Shown in pieces: positions 24,636 through 33,707 of a stretch of 64,000 nt of DNA. Location: contig JAFKFI010000048.1 in the NCBI GenBank assembly GCA_017307285.1, positions 41,403 to 105,402 of the forward strand. The letters are read 5' to 3'. Source of the stretch: Alphaproteobacteria bacterium. Lineage in GTDB: Bacteria; Pseudomonadota; Alphaproteobacteria; Acetobacterales; Acetobacteraceae. The translations under genes were made by a program, and so were the position numbers. The notes beneath the pieces are model-generated. The model saw only the letters and a list, made by a program, of their open reading frames with translations, was not told the origin of the DNA and did no database searches. Each line of letters starts with the position of its first letter. Positions within the stretch are counted from its first letter, which is position 1.

Positions 24636-26126
24636 ATGGGAGAACGCGCCGAGATGGTCGGTCGGGACCGGCCGTCGCGCGGCCTGTTTCTGACCGTGGT
24701 ACCGCCGATCGTGCTGCCGGTGTTCATGTCGGCGGCCGACAGCACAGCGGTCGCGACGGCGCTGCCGGCGATCGGTGCCGCGTTCGGCCATGTCGAGCAA
24801 CTACAATGGGTGGTGATCGCCAATCTGATCGCCGCCACCATCGCCTCGCCGGTGTACGGCCGCCTCGGCGATCTGGTCGGGCGGCGCCGGCTGCTGCTGA
24901 TCTCGCTCTGTGTCTACGCGGTCGCCTCTCTGCTCTGCGCCGCCGCACCCGGCCTGCACTGGCTGTTGGCGGCACGCGTGCTGCAAGGGTTCGGCAGCGG
25001 CGGCCTCATCACCTTGGCGCAGGCGCTGATCGGCGAGCATGTGCCGGCGCGACAGCTCGGCAAGTATCAGGGGTATTTCGCCGCCTGCATTGTCGCCGGC
25101 TCCTCCTTCGGCCCGGTCGGTGGCGGGGTGCTGACCGAGTGGCTGAGCTGGCACGCGGTGTTCCTCGCCAACGTGCCGCTGAGCCTCGTCGCCCTCGTGC
25201 TCGCAAGCCGATTGCCGAAAGTGGCGCACAGCCACGGCAAATTCGCCTTCGACGTCTGGGGCGTCGTGCTGCTGACCCTGTTCATCGTGCCGCTGCTGCT
25301 GGCGCTGGCGCGGCTGCACTATCTCGACCCCTCCGAGGCGCCGGTCATTGGCGGCTTCCTCGCCATCGCCGCCGTGGCGCTGCCGACCTTTCTCTGGCAG
25401 CAACGGCGCAGCCCGGTGGCGCTGCTGCCGCTCAACCTGCTGCGCGAGCCGGCGATCTGGCGGGCCAATATCATGTCGGCCTGCTCCGGTGCGTCGCTGG
25501 TCGCGATGGTGACGTTCCTGCCGATCTACTTTCAGGTGGTGAGCGGCGCGAGTCCGGCGGTCTCCGGACTGCTGTTGCTGCCGCTTACCGCCGGCGTCAG
25601 CGGCGGCTCGGTGCTGACCGGCTGGCTGGTGTCGGTCACGGGTCGCACCGCGATTCTGCCGACGATCGGCCTCATGATCACCGCCCTGACCTTGGTGGCG
25701 CTCGCGCTATGGGCGCCGCAGATGAACCGCGCGCAACTTTCGGTCGTGCTGGCGGTCGGCGGCGTGTGCCAGGGCACCTCGATGCTGGTGGCGCAAGTGA
25801 CGGGCCAGATCGTCGCCGGCCCGCGTCGCCTCGGCGTGGTCGCGGGCGCGATCCAGCTCTCTCGCTCGCTCGGCTCGGCGTTCGGTGTGGCGGTGGCGGG
25901 GTCCGTGCTGTTCGGCGTGCTCACCGCCCTCGATCCGCACACCGCCGCGTTGTTCGTCGAGATGGTGCGCCAGGGACCGCGCCTGCTGGCGTCGCTGCCG
26001 GCCGAGCAGCAGGCCCTGGTGCAGAGCGAACTCGCCGCCGCGTTCCGGGGCGTGTTCCTCACCGTCGCGTGCTTCTCGGTCACCACGGTCGCGGTGGCCT
26101 GGACCATGCCGCTGCGCCGGGTCTAG
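24636..26126 (+). CDS. DHA2-type multidrug MFS transporter (14 TM)
   Basis: A 496-residue inner-membrane drug:H+ antiporter-like protein. It has AADSTAVATALPAIGAAFG in TM1 (motif D1-like), YGRLGDLVGRRRLLL as motif A, RVLQGFGSGGLITLAQALIGE as motif B and GSSFGPVGGGVLTEWLSW as motif C, the antiporter signature. Length and helix count fit the DHA2 (EmrB/QacA) family. The ATG at 24636 is preferred because it begins just before TM1; the upstream in-frame extension lacks a ribosome site. No EmrA partner is adjacent. It is followed by two amidohydrolase genes after 61 bp. Confidence 0.9.
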   Translation: MGERAEMVGRDRPSRGLFLTVVPPIVLPVFMSAADSTAVATALPAIGAAFGHVEQLQWVVIANLIAATIASPVYGRLGDLVGRRRLLLISLCVYAVASLLCAAAPGLHWLLAARVLQGFGSGGLITLAQALIGEHVPARQLGKYQGYFAACIVAGSSFGPVGGGVLTEWLSWHAVFLANVPLSLVALVLASRLPKVAHSHGKFAFDVWGVVLLTLFIVPLLLALARLHYLDPSEAPVIGGFLAIAAVALPTFLWQQRRSPVALLPLNLLREPAIWRANIMSACSGASLVAMVTFLPIYFQVVSGASPAVSGLLLLPLTAGVSGGSVLTGWLVSVTGRTAILPTIGLMITALTLVALALWAPQMNRAQLSVVLAVGGVCQGTSMLVAQVTGQIVAGPRRLGVVAGAIQLSRSLGSAFGVAVAGSVLFGVLTALDPHTAALFVEMVRQGPRLLASLPAEQQALVQSELAAAFRGVFLTVACFSVTTVAVAWTMPLRRV

Positions 26127-26187
26127 CCCGTCGGCATTGAATGGGGCGCCACGCGGCCGTATCCTCTCGGCAAAGGGAGTTGCGTCC

Positions 26188-27249
26188 GTGCCTGTTCCCG
26201 CGCCTGGAGCGATCGACTGCGACGTCCACGTCGCCCTGCCGGGCACGCATGTGCTGGTACCCTACCTCGACGATTACTGGCGCGAGCACATCCTGACGCG
26301 CGGATTGGATCGCGACAATCTCGACATTGGCGCCTACCCGCCCGGCTCGCCGCTCAGCGCGCGGCCCGACTGGCGGCCGGCGAAGGGCAATCCCGGCACC
26401 GATCTGGCGCTGCTCCAGTCGCAGCTGCTCGACAGAGTCGGCACCCAATACGCCATCCTGAATTGCCTGCACGGCGCGCAGGTCATCTTCGGCGAGGATC
26501 TTTCGGCGGCGCTGTGTCGCGCGATCAACGACTGGATTGCCGCCGAGTGGCTCGACCGCGACCCGCGCCTGCGCGCCTCCATCGTGATCCCGATGCATAG
26601 CCCCGAGCTGTCTGCCGCCGAGATCGAGCGTGTGGCGCCCGACCGGCGGTTCGTGCAGGTGGTCATGCTGGTGATGGGCGAGCTGCCGCTCGGGCGGCGG
26701 CAGCACTGGCCGATCTACCAGGCGGCGGAGCGGCACGGCTTCGCCATCGGCGTGCACGCGGGCAGCAGTTACCGCCACGCACCGACCTCGCTCGGCTGGC
26801 CGTCCTACTATCTCGAGGACTACGTCGCGCAGTCCTCGGGCTTCGCCGGCGCACTGAACTCGCTCGTCACCGAGGGCGTTTTCGTGCAGTTTCCGCGCCT
26901 CAAGGTGGTGCTGATGGAATCCGGTGTGAGCTGGCTGCCAAACTACATGTGGCGGGCCACCAAGACGTGGCGCGCGGCGCGTATCGAGGTGCCGTGGAAC
27001 AAGCGCTCGCCCGCCGAGCTGGTGCGCGAGCATGTCCGCCTCACCACGCAGCCCTTCGACGCGCCGAGTGCCGCCGAGGTCGCGCGCATCGTCGCGGAGA
27101 TCGGCTCCGACGAAGTGCTGCTCCACTCGACCGATTTCCCACACTGGCAGTTCGACGGCGAGGACGCGGTGCCCGAAGGCATCCCCGAAGCGTTGATGCG
27201 TAAGATTCTGGTCGACAATCCGCTCCAGACATATCCGCGCCTATCGTGA
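26188..27249 (+). CDS. Amidohydro_2 family metal-dependent hydrolase (first of a tandem pair)
   Basis: A 353-residue TIM-barrel amidohydrolase of the COG2159/ACMSD-like group. GTG 26188 is chosen because AAAGGGAG precedes it and the protein begins at IDCDVHVALPG, which carries the first metal ligands. Further ligands are His in GVHAGSSYRHAP and Asp in LLHSTDFPHWQFDG. The group includes decarboxylases and hydrolases of aromatic ring-cleavage products. It is followed after 17 bp by a paralog and then a Rieske protein, so the three may form a catabolic operon. Confidence 0.88.
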   Translation: MPVPAPGAIDCDVHVALPGTHVLVPYLDDYWREHILTRGLDRDNLDIGAYPPGSPLSARPDWRPAKGNPGTDLALLQSQLLDRVGTQYAILNCLHGAQVIFGEDLSAALCRAINDWIAAEWLDRDPRLRASIVIPMHSPELSAAEIERVAPDRRFVQVVMLVMGELPLGRRQHWPIYQAAERHGFAIGVHAGSSYRHAPTSLGWPSYYLEDYVAQSSGFAGALNSLVTEGVFVQFPRLKVVLMESGVSWLPNYMWRATKTWRAARIEVPWNKRSPAELVREHVRLTTQPFDAPSAAEVARIVAEIGSDEVLLHSTDFPHWQFDGEDAVPEGIPEALMRKILVDNPLQTYPRLS

Positions 27250-27266
27250 ATCCGGAGGAATAACCG

Positions 27267-28379
27267 ATGAACGTCACGGTCATGGATCGCGCTCCCGAGG
27301 TCTCGACGCAGAGCCAGCTTGGCTTCGTCGATTGCGACGTGCACCCCTACGTGAAGTCGGGCGCCGATCTCGACCCATTTCTCTCGGAGCGGTGGCGCAA
27401 GCACCGCCAGATGATCGGCGGGCGCGCGCGGCAGGCGCTGTCGAACTCGCCGCAGTATTTCCGCCTGTCGCCGGGCACCGGAATGCGCCGTGATGCGTGG
27501 CCGCCGGGCGGCGGACATCCCGGCTCCGATCTCGATTTCATGCGCGAGCAGGTGCTCGACAAATTCGGCGTCACGCACGGCATGATGCTGCCGCTGATCG
27601 GACGCTGCTCCGATGAGCGCAACGTCGAGTTCGGCGCCGCGCTATGCACGGCGGTCAATGATTGGCAGGCGCATGTGTGGTCGGACCCGGAGCCGCGCCT
27701 CAAGGGCTCCGTCCAGGTCACGGCGGAATACCCCGAGGCCGCCATCGCCGAAATCGAGCGGCGCGCAGGCGACCGGCGGTTCTCTCAGGTGATGATCCCG
27801 CCGCGCGGGCTGGAGCCGCTGGGACGCCGGCGCTACTGGCCGATCCTCGAAGCCGCCGCGGCCAACGGGTTCCCCATCGCGCTGCATCTCGGCGGCACCA
27901 GCGGCCACGCCTCGACCGGCGGCGGCTGGCCCTCCTTCTATCACGAGGAGCATCACTCCTACGTGCAGAGCATGGAGGCGCTGGTGACGAGCCTCGTCAT
28001 CGAGGGCGTGTTCGAGCGCATCCCGAATCTTCGCGTGGTGCTGGTGGAGGGCGGCTTCGCCTGGATGCCGTCGCTGTGCTGGCGGCTCGACAAGCACTGG
28101 AAGCGGCTGCGCGAGGAGGTGCCGCATCTGAAGCGTCTGCCGTCCGAATACGTGCGCGAAAACATCTGGGTGACGACGCAGCCGATCGAGGAGCCGGAGC
28201 GGCCGGAGGATCTGCTGCAGACCTTCGAGTGGATCGGCTGGGACCGCATCATGTTCTCGACCGACTACCCGCATTGGGACCAGGACGATCCACGCTTCGC
28301 GATCAAGGTGCCGCTGCCCGAGGAGTTCCGGCGCAAGCTGTTCCGCGACAACGCGATGTCGTTGTACGGCCTCGCCTGA
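27267..28379 (+). CDS. Amidohydro_2 family metal-dependent hydrolase (second of a tandem pair)
   Basis: A 370-residue paralog of the preceding gene. It has FVDCDVHPYVKSGADLDPFL at the start (DxH metal site), GFPIALHLGGTSGHASTGGG, and MFSTDYPHWDQDDPRF with the catalytic Asp. The shared order of motifs and the ~350-residue barrel suggest duplication followed by divergence. Possibly the two proteins form a hetero-oligomer. A CGGAGGAAT site precedes the ATG. The gene is followed by the Rieske gene after three bases, so translation is likely coupled. Confidence 0.88.
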   Translation: MNVTVMDRAPEVSTQSQLGFVDCDVHPYVKSGADLDPFLSERWRKHRQMIGGRARQALSNSPQYFRLSPGTGMRRDAWPPGGGHPGSDLDFMREQVLDKFGVTHGMMLPLIGRCSDERNVEFGAALCTAVNDWQAHVWSDPEPRLKGSVQVTAEYPEAAIAEIERRAGDRRFSQVMIPPRGLEPLGRRRYWPILEAAAANGFPIALHLGGTSGHASTGGGWPSFYHEEHHSYVQSMEALVTSLVIEGVFERIPNLRVVLVEGGFAWMPSLCWRLDKHWKRLREEVPHLKRLPSEYVRENIWVTTQPIEEPERPEDLLQTFEWIGWDRIMFSTDYPHWDQDDPRFAIKVPLPEEFRRKLFRDNAMSLYGLA

Positions 28380-28382
28380 GCG

Positions 28383-28796
28383 ATGGCCCGGCATGTCGTC
28401 GCCAGCCTGGGCGAGATCGCGCCGGGGGACTGCAAGATCGTCACCGTACAGGGCCGCGAGATCGGCGTGTTCAATGTCGGCGGCGAGCATTTCGCGCTAA
28501 TCAACCGCTGCCCGCACGAGGGCGCGCCGCTGTGCCGCGGCGTGCTCGTCGGGCTCGCGGAATCGGACCGTCCCGGCCAGTTCCGCCTGGTGCGGCAGGG
28601 CGAGATGCTGCGCTGCCCGTGGCACGGCTGGGAGTTCGACATCCGCACCGGCCAATCCTGGTGCGACCCGGATTCGGTGCGCGCGCGGAGCTACGCGGTG
28701 ACGGTCGAGCCGGGCGAGACGCTGGCGAAAGGCCCGTTCGTTGCGGAGACCGTCCCGGTCAGCGTCGAGCGGGAATACGTGGTCGTCGAGGTGTAG
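28383..28796 (+). CDS. Rieske 2Fe-2S protein
   Basis: A 137-residue stand-alone Rieske ferredoxin. The cluster ligands are Cys43 and His45 in NRCPHEGAPLCRG and Cys78 and His81 in LRCPWHGWEFD, the exact CxH...CxxH pattern. The hairpin between them is longer than usual, with a GLAESDRPGQFRLVRQG insertion. It would carry one electron in the cytosol. Because it is cotranscribed with two Amidohydro_2 proteins, it probably serves an oxygenase or reductase in the same pathway. No reductase is adjacent; a CmcJ-like oxygenase follows after 152 bp. Confidence 0.92.
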   Translation: MARHVVASLGEIAPGDCKIVTVQGREIGVFNVGGEHFALINRCPHEGAPLCRGVLVGLAESDRPGQFRLVRQGEMLRCPWHGWEFDIRTGQSWCDPDSVRARSYAVTVEPGETLAKGPFVAETVPVSVEREYVVVEV

Positions 28797-28840
28797 GCGC
28801 TCGTCCATTCTGAACAACGCGCCAAAATAGTGGTATGCAC

Positions 28841-28869
28841 TTGACTCCTGTCTGAGTTCGTAGAACATA
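28841..28869 (+). promoter_or_regulatory. Putative promoter for the CmcJ/NvfI-like gene
   Basis: TTGACT (28841-28846), a 17-base spacer and AACATA (28864-28869), about 80 bases before ATG 28949. The -35 match is good and the -10 match moderate. Confidence 0.35.
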
Positions 28870-28948
28870 GAGCTTCCCGAGGCATGGCCGGTGGGGCATT
28901 GCGAAGCCGGGCGTGCCGTTCGGACGAGCATCAGGAGGAGATCGGATC

Positions 28949-29773
28949 ATGCCGCTCGACGCCACTGCTTCCCCGCGCACGCTCACGACCACGCTGCATT
29001 ATCTGAAGCGCGGGACGGAAAAGCCGGCGCGTTATGTGAACGAGCCGCCTCCCGGCGTGCCTGCCTGGAACGGGATCGACGATCCGCACGAGGTCCGGAT
29101 CGAGGATGCACGCGGGCGGGAGGCGGAATTCAGCCTGGACCGCAACGGCTTCGCTTTGCTGCAGGCGCCCACCCAGGTCGGCGATTTCTACTCGCCCGAG
29201 GAGGTGAAAAGCGTCTACTACCCGGAGGTCGAGCGTCTCTTGCGCCACACGCTCGGCGCGTCGCGCGTCTTCGTCTTCGATCACAACGTGCGCAACGGCG
29301 CACGCGCCGACCTGCCGCAGCCGTCCCGGCGCGTCCACAACGACCACACCGTCAACTCGGCGCCGCGGCGTGTGCGCGATCATCTCGGGGCCGACGCCGA
29401 GGATCTGCTGAAGCATCGCTTCGGCATCGTCAACGTCTGGCGTCCGATCCGTGGGCCGGTGCTGGACTCGCCGCTCGCCCTCTGCGATGCCCGCAGCTTC
29501 ACCGACGACGATCTGATCGCCAGCGATCTGGTCTACCCGCACGTACGGGGCGAGACCTCGTCGGTGGAGTTCAAGCCCGCGCATCGCTGGTATTATTTCT
29601 CCGAGCAGCAGCCCGATGAGGTCGTGCTGATCCGCGTGCATGACAGCGCGAATGACGGGCGCGCGCGTCTCTCGTTCCACACCTCGTTCGACAATCCGCT
29701 GGCGCCGCCGGACGCGCCGCCGCGCGAAAGTATCGAGGTGCGCAGCCTGGTGTTCTTTCCGCCGGGCGCCTGA
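28949..29773 (+). CDS. CmcJ/NvfI-family oxidoreductase
   Basis: A 274-residue protein of the CmcJ/NvfI family (7-alpha-cephem-methoxylase P8-related). The diagnostic region is RVHNDHTVNSAPRRV (His130, Asp132, His133), followed by NVWRPIRGPVLDSPLALCDA, LVYPHVRGETSSVEF and HRWYYFSEQQPDEVVLIRVHD. Members include fungal isomerases and oxygenases of secondary metabolism, and iron/2-oxoglutarate dependence is proposed for some. A CAGGAGGAG site precedes the ATG. It is downstream of the Rieske gene on the same strand, perhaps under its own promoter. The substrate is unknown. Confidence 0.85.
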   Translation: MPLDATASPRTLTTTLHYLKRGTEKPARYVNEPPPGVPAWNGIDDPHEVRIEDARGREAEFSLDRNGFALLQAPTQVGDFYSPEEVKSVYYPEVERLLRHTLGASRVFVFDHNVRNGARADLPQPSRRVHNDHTVNSAPRRVRDHLGADAEDLLKHRFGIVNVWRPIRGPVLDSPLALCDARSFTDDDLIASDLVYPHVRGETSSVEFKPAHRWYYFSEQQPDEVVLIRVHDSANDGRARLSFHTSFDNPLAPPDAPPRESIEVRSLVFFPPGA

Positions 29774-29927
29774 GCCGTCTCGTAGCTCCTTTGGCCGGCC
29801 GGGCACGCGCGCTCCCCTTGCGTATCGTGCCCGGCCTCCCATGCTAGGCATGTCGGCCGGCACCGTCGCGAAGTCGGTGTCCTGAGGCCGACGCGCACCG
29901 CGAGACCCAGGCGAAGGGAGAGCGACG

Positions 29928-30353
29928 ATGGCAATCCGGACATCCGAAGCGGAATGGCAGGGCGACCTTAAGGGCGGCCGTGGCACGATGAAGCTGGGCA
30001 GCGGCGCGTTCGAGGGCCAGTTCTCGTTCAGCTCGCGGATGGAGGAGGGGGCCGGCACCAATCCCGAGGAGCTCATCGCCGCGGCGCACGCGGGTTGCTT
30101 CTCGATGGCGCTGTCGGCCGGGCTGGCGGCAGCAGGGCATCCGCCATCCAGGATTCATACCACGGCCCAAGTGCACTTCGGCCCGGCCGCCGGCGGTTTC
30201 GCGATCTCGCGGATCGACCTTCAGACCGAGGGCTCGGTGCCCGGCATCGACGCCGCCGCGTTCCAGAAGGCTGCGGAAGGTGCCAAGGAGAACTGCCCCG
30301 TTTCCAAGGCGCTGAAGGCCGTCGAAATCACGCTGACGACCAAGTTCGTCTGA
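29928..30353 (+). CDS. OsmC family peroxiredoxin
   Basis: A 141-residue OsmC-type peroxidase reducing organic hydroperoxides. It carries TNPEELIAAAHAGCFSMALS with the peroxidatic Cys and ENCPVSKAL with the resolving Cys, at the normal spacing and full family length. GKGGRGTMKL-like sequence at the start (LKGGRGTMKL) is also typical. Its last 26 bases overlap the 3' end of the convergent PEP-CTERM gene. A GAAGGGAGAG site precedes the ATG. Confidence 0.93.
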   Translation: MAIRTSEAEWQGDLKGGRGTMKLGSGAFEGQFSFSSRMEEGAGTNPEELIAAAHAGCFSMALSAGLAAAGHPPSRIHTTAQVHFGPAAGGFAISRIDLQTEGSVPGIDAAAFQKAAEGAKENCPVSKALKAVEITLTTKFV

Positions 30354-31020
30354 CACGGCGGAGCCTGCCGGTGGCAACGCAGATTGCCGCCAGTCCAGAG
30401 AACAGCAACCCCAAGGATGTCGGCTCGGGCACCGCGGGCACGCCTCCGAAGCTCGTGTCGACACCTGCCTTGAACGGCTGTCCGTCCGTCGTGTAGGCGA
30501 AAATGTAGTCGGTGAAGTGACCCCCGACCGGGATCAACCCGTTGGAGAACGTCTCGGTCCTGCCGCCATCCGAGACGGTGACGGTGGAGAAGATGTCGGA
30601 GAGCCCCACCTTTCCGTCATGGTTCGCATCACCCCAGAATGCGTCGACATTGGGGTCGCGGGTGACTCGCCATGCGAACTGGTTGTCGTCCGGCTGGAAG
30701 GCGCTGCCGATGATGCTCAGTTTCAAGGAAGTGAGGTTGTAGGCGGTGTTGTTCCAGACGCTGAGGGTAAGCAGCCCCTCGTCCCGCGGGTAGCCGATCG
30801 CGACAGTATCGATTTCTCCCGGTTTGTTAGCCAGGAACGGGTGCTCACCCGTGAGCTGATTGACGTTGTCGGGCATGTAGAGCGGAAATGAGTGAGCCGT
30901 CTGGCCAACTCCCGGAACGCGGTCGATAACCGACTCCATGACCAGCGTGGCGCCGGCCGAAGGCAACCATCCGATCGCGGCAATGACCGGGATCGTGTGG
31001 ACGAAATGTCTGAGCCACAT
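30328..31020 (-). CDS. PEP-CTERM sorting domain protein with a dockerin-like calcium loop
   Basis: A 230-residue exported protein. It starts with a signal peptide (MWLRHFVHTIPVIAAIGWL, cleavage near SAGA). A calcium-loop sequence DANHDGKVGLSDIFSTV lies near residue 150 and resembles one dockerin/EF-hand repeat. The C-terminus is AVPEPTSLGLLFSGLAAICV followed by an RLRRVRR basic cluster, a clear PEP-CTERM signal. The ATG at 31020 is used because GGGAGAAT precedes it and the signal begins there. It is divergent from the wHTH/TPR gene and convergent with osmC. Confidence 0.82.
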   Translation of the reverse strand: MWLRHFVHTIPVIAAIGWLPSAGATLVMESVIDRVPGVGQTAHSFPLYMPDNVNQLTGEHPFLANKPGEIDTVAIGYPRDEGLLTLSVWNNTAYNLTSLKLSIIGSAFQPDDNQFAWRVTRDPNVDAFWGDANHDGKVGLSDIFSTVTVSDGGRTETFSNGLIPVGGHFTDYIFAYTTDGQPFKAGVDTSFGGVPAVPEPTSLGLLFSGLAAICVATGRLRRVRRTWSSA

Positions 31021-31359
31021 GTTCGATTCTCCCGTCTGCTGCACGAGTGCGTGATCCGTCGCATTTCCTTGGCTGGAAACCAGGAGCGGATTGCGGTCGG
31101 TGCAGTAGAAAACATGGCTGAGCTCTGGCGCTGACGATATGAGCTGGCGGCAAAACGTTGCCGAAAGAATTGCGAAATCACTGCGCAACAATGGGTTGGC
31201 GAGGCCAGTACAGCTTCAACGTCACGTTCGTTGAGGGCCGGCTGAGACGGCAGATCGGCGCCCGGCCGGGGCGCGGCGGCGGATGCAAGACATCTCGTCA
31301 GGTGCTATCGTGAAACGACCAACCCGCGCCGTCGCGTCGTTGTCGGACGGGAGGAGGCA
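31021..31359. other. Intergenic region between divergent PEP-CTERM and wHTH/TPR genes
   Basis: This 339-base gap is the longest non-coding stretch. It must hold divergent promoters, but no clear operator, hairpin or RNA gene was seen. The 31120-31200 part is AT-richer than its surroundings. Confidence 0.4.
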
Positions 31360-33567
31360 ATGCTGCAACGCAGCGCCGAAGGCCTGGTCGCGTTCGGAAG
31401 CTTCCGGTTGGACCGGCGCACGGGTGAATTGTGCCGCGTGGATGGAGAGCGTTTCTCGCCGGTCCCGCTCGGCCGGCGTGCACTCGATGTGCTTGGCGCG
31501 CTGATCGACGGCGACGGCCGGCTCGTCACCAAACAGGAGATCATGGACGCCGCCTGGCCCAACCTGACGGTTGAGGACAGTAATCTGACGGTGCAAATCT
31601 CCGGGCTGCGCCGCGCACTGGACGGCGGTGCGGAGCCGAGCTGCATCCAAACCGTCCCTGGACGAGGCTACCGATTTGCGCTGCCGGTCTCCGCTGTGAC
31701 CGATGAAGCGGCGCCCCAGGTGGCGAGCATCGGCGCGAATTGCGCGAATACAGATGCCGGGGAGCGAGGCGTGGGGCCGGGTGGCCGCCGCGCGCTTCTC
31801 TGGGGCGGCGGCGCGTTCGCGGCCGTTGTGGCCGGAGGCGCGATTGCCCGCTTCGGCTCGCCGCTGTGGAGAAGTCATGCATCGCCGGCCCGCATGTCGG
31901 CAGCGGTGCTGCCGTTCGCTGTTGAGGGAGACGACCCGCTGCTCGCGCGCTTCGCCGAGGCCGTCACGGAAACGCTCATCGCCGATCTGCCCAATCCGTG
32001 GTCCCTCGGCTATTTCAGCCCCTCCCTGATCCCGCCTCGCAACATCATGCTCGCAGCCGCCGCGAGGTCGTCCGATCCCCGCGTGTTCGGCACCACCCTC
32101 AATGTCCGCTACGTGCTGAGCGGCGTGGTGCGCGGCAACGGAGGCACAGTGCAGGCGAACGCCGAGGTGACCGTCGCGGAAACGGGCGTGCTCATCTGGT
32201 CGAGGCAATACGAGGATGCGCGCGAGGCGGCGCTAGATGACCCGACGATCATGGCGCGCTGGATCAGACCCGACGCCGTGTTCGCAATGATCTGGGACGA
32301 AGCAGCAAGGAGCCTGCGCGAGCGCCCGCATGGCATGGACGAGCTGGACCTGATGCTCCAGGCAAAGGCCTGGGAGAAGAAGATGCCCGACCTCGAGCGG
32401 TTCGAGAGGGCCCGCTTCTTCTACGAGCGGGTCCTGGAGCTCAATCCGCGTGCGGCGAATGCGCTCGGCGCGCTTGCTGAGATCCTTCTCGGCCAACGCC
32501 ATTTCACAGACGTACCGGCCGGGGGCTACCGGGCCATCGAAAGGCTGATCGAGCGGGGCGAGGCCGTCGAGCCGGACGCTCCCGACGTCATGATGGGCCG
32601 CGCCCTCCTGCTGTTCGCCACCGAACGCTGGGCCGAAGCGGCTGCCGCCTACGAGCGGCTGCTCGCCCAGTATCCCATCGCGAACGGTCCGGAGAGCATG
32701 ATTGCTCACTGCTACGAGCGCCTCGGCCGCGCCGAAGAGAGCGAGGTGCTGCTGAAACGGGCACTTCGCAAGCTGCCGCGGAATTCCTGGTTTTGGAAGG
32801 GTTTCGCCGATTGCTCGCTCTGCATGATGTTGCAGGGCCGCTTCCAGGAGGCGATCGACTGGAGCTTGCGTAGCCTGGCTATCGACCCCGAGACAACCGG
32901 TAGGCCGCTTGCCCGCCTGCACCTGACCATAGCGAGTGCGCAGGCATTGTTGGGCCACCTGGAAGAAGCGCATCGCTCTACGGTCGAAGCGGCGCGCGCT
33001 TGGCCCTATGTAACCGTGCGGGGGTTCTGGACAGGGACGTTCGGAAGCGACCGCTTTGCCCAGCAGATTTCGCGCATTCTAGACGGGCTGCGTCTGGCTG
33101 GCCTGCGCGATCACGCGCCAGAGGACGAGGATTTTGGTATCGCCCCCGATAGTGGGTTGTCAGCGGGCGAGTTCGGCAAAACGCCGCTCACGATCGCCGG
33201 AGCGCGCACGATCGGAACCGCCGAGCTCACCGCCTTGCACGCGAAAGGGCCGGTGTCGGTCATCGACGTGAGCGCGCCGGGCCGCTCGATCCCGGGCGCG
33301 ACCGGTCTCGCCGGGGCGGGCTCCGGCGGCACCTTCCAGGACAACCTGCAGCCGCGAGTCGAAACTGTGGTCGCGCGGTTGACCAGCGGCGATAAGACCG
33401 CGCGGGTCGTGGCTATGGGCTGGAATCCCGAGCACCAGGCGAGCGCCAACCTGGCGCGCCGGCTGGTCGCCGCCAACTACACCCGCGTGCTATGGTACCG
33501 CGGTGGGCAAGAATCCTGGCAGGCGGCGGGCAACCCGGTCGAGAACATCTTGCCGTCGGATTGGTAG
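31360..33567 (+). CDS. OmpR-type winged helix / TM / TPR protein with degenerate rhodanese-like C-terminus
   Basis: A 735-residue protein. Residues ~10-107 form a Trans_reg_C winged helix (FGSFRLDRRTGEL; LVTKQEIMDAAWP; IQTVPGRGYRF), like CadC/ToxR regulators. A membrane helix at ~145-166 would leave the rest in the periplasm. Residues ~185-290 hold AVLPFAV...VLSGVVRGNGG-like sequence typical of such regulators; ~345-560 are TPR repeats. The last ~110 residues resemble a rhodanese domain (VSVIDVSAPGRSIPGAT; NYTRVLWYRGGQESWQAAG), but the catalytic Cys position reads VVAMGWNPEHQ with no Cys. Probably a one-component membrane-bound regulator. Confidence 0.8.
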   Translation: MLQRSAEGLVAFGSFRLDRRTGELCRVDGERFSPVPLGRRALDVLGALIDGDGRLVTKQEIMDAAWPNLTVEDSNLTVQISGLRRALDGGAEPSCIQTVPGRGYRFALPVSAVTDEAAPQVASIGANCANTDAGERGVGPGGRRALLWGGGAFAAVVAGGAIARFGSPLWRSHASPARMSAAVLPFAVEGDDPLLARFAEAVTETLIADLPNPWSLGYFSPSLIPPRNIMLAAAARSSDPRVFGTTLNVRYVLSGVVRGNGGTVQANAEVTVAETGVLIWSRQYEDAREAALDDPTIMARWIRPDAVFAMIWDEAARSLRERPHGMDELDLMLQAKAWEKKMPDLERFERARFFYERVLELNPRAANALGALAEILLGQRHFTDVPAGGYRAIERLIERGEAVEPDAPDVMMGRALLLFATERWAEAAAAYERLLAQYPIANGPESMIAHCYERLGRAEESEVLLKRALRKLPRNSWFWKGFADCSLCMMLQGRFQEAIDWSLRSLAIDPETTGRPLARLHLTIASAQALLGHLEEAHRSTVEAARAWPYVTVRGFWTGTFGSDRFAQQISRILDGLRLAGLRDHAPEDEDFGIAPDSGLSAGEFGKTPLTIAGARTIGTAELTALHAKGPVSVIDVSAPGRSIPGATGLAGAGSGGTFQDNLQPRVETVVARLTSGDKTARVVAMGWNPEHQASANLARRLVAANYTRVLWYRGGQESWQAAGNPVENILPSDW

Positions 33568-33707
33568 CCATCCGTCCCGCGAGATCGGAACGGAATGTTG
33601 GAGCTTGCAGATGATGCGCGAGGCTGGCACGGTTGTGGAAACACAAAAGTTGCCGCTGTCCGGCTAGATGATTGCAGCGAGCAACCTTCCAAGTTGAAGG
33701 GGAAGAG

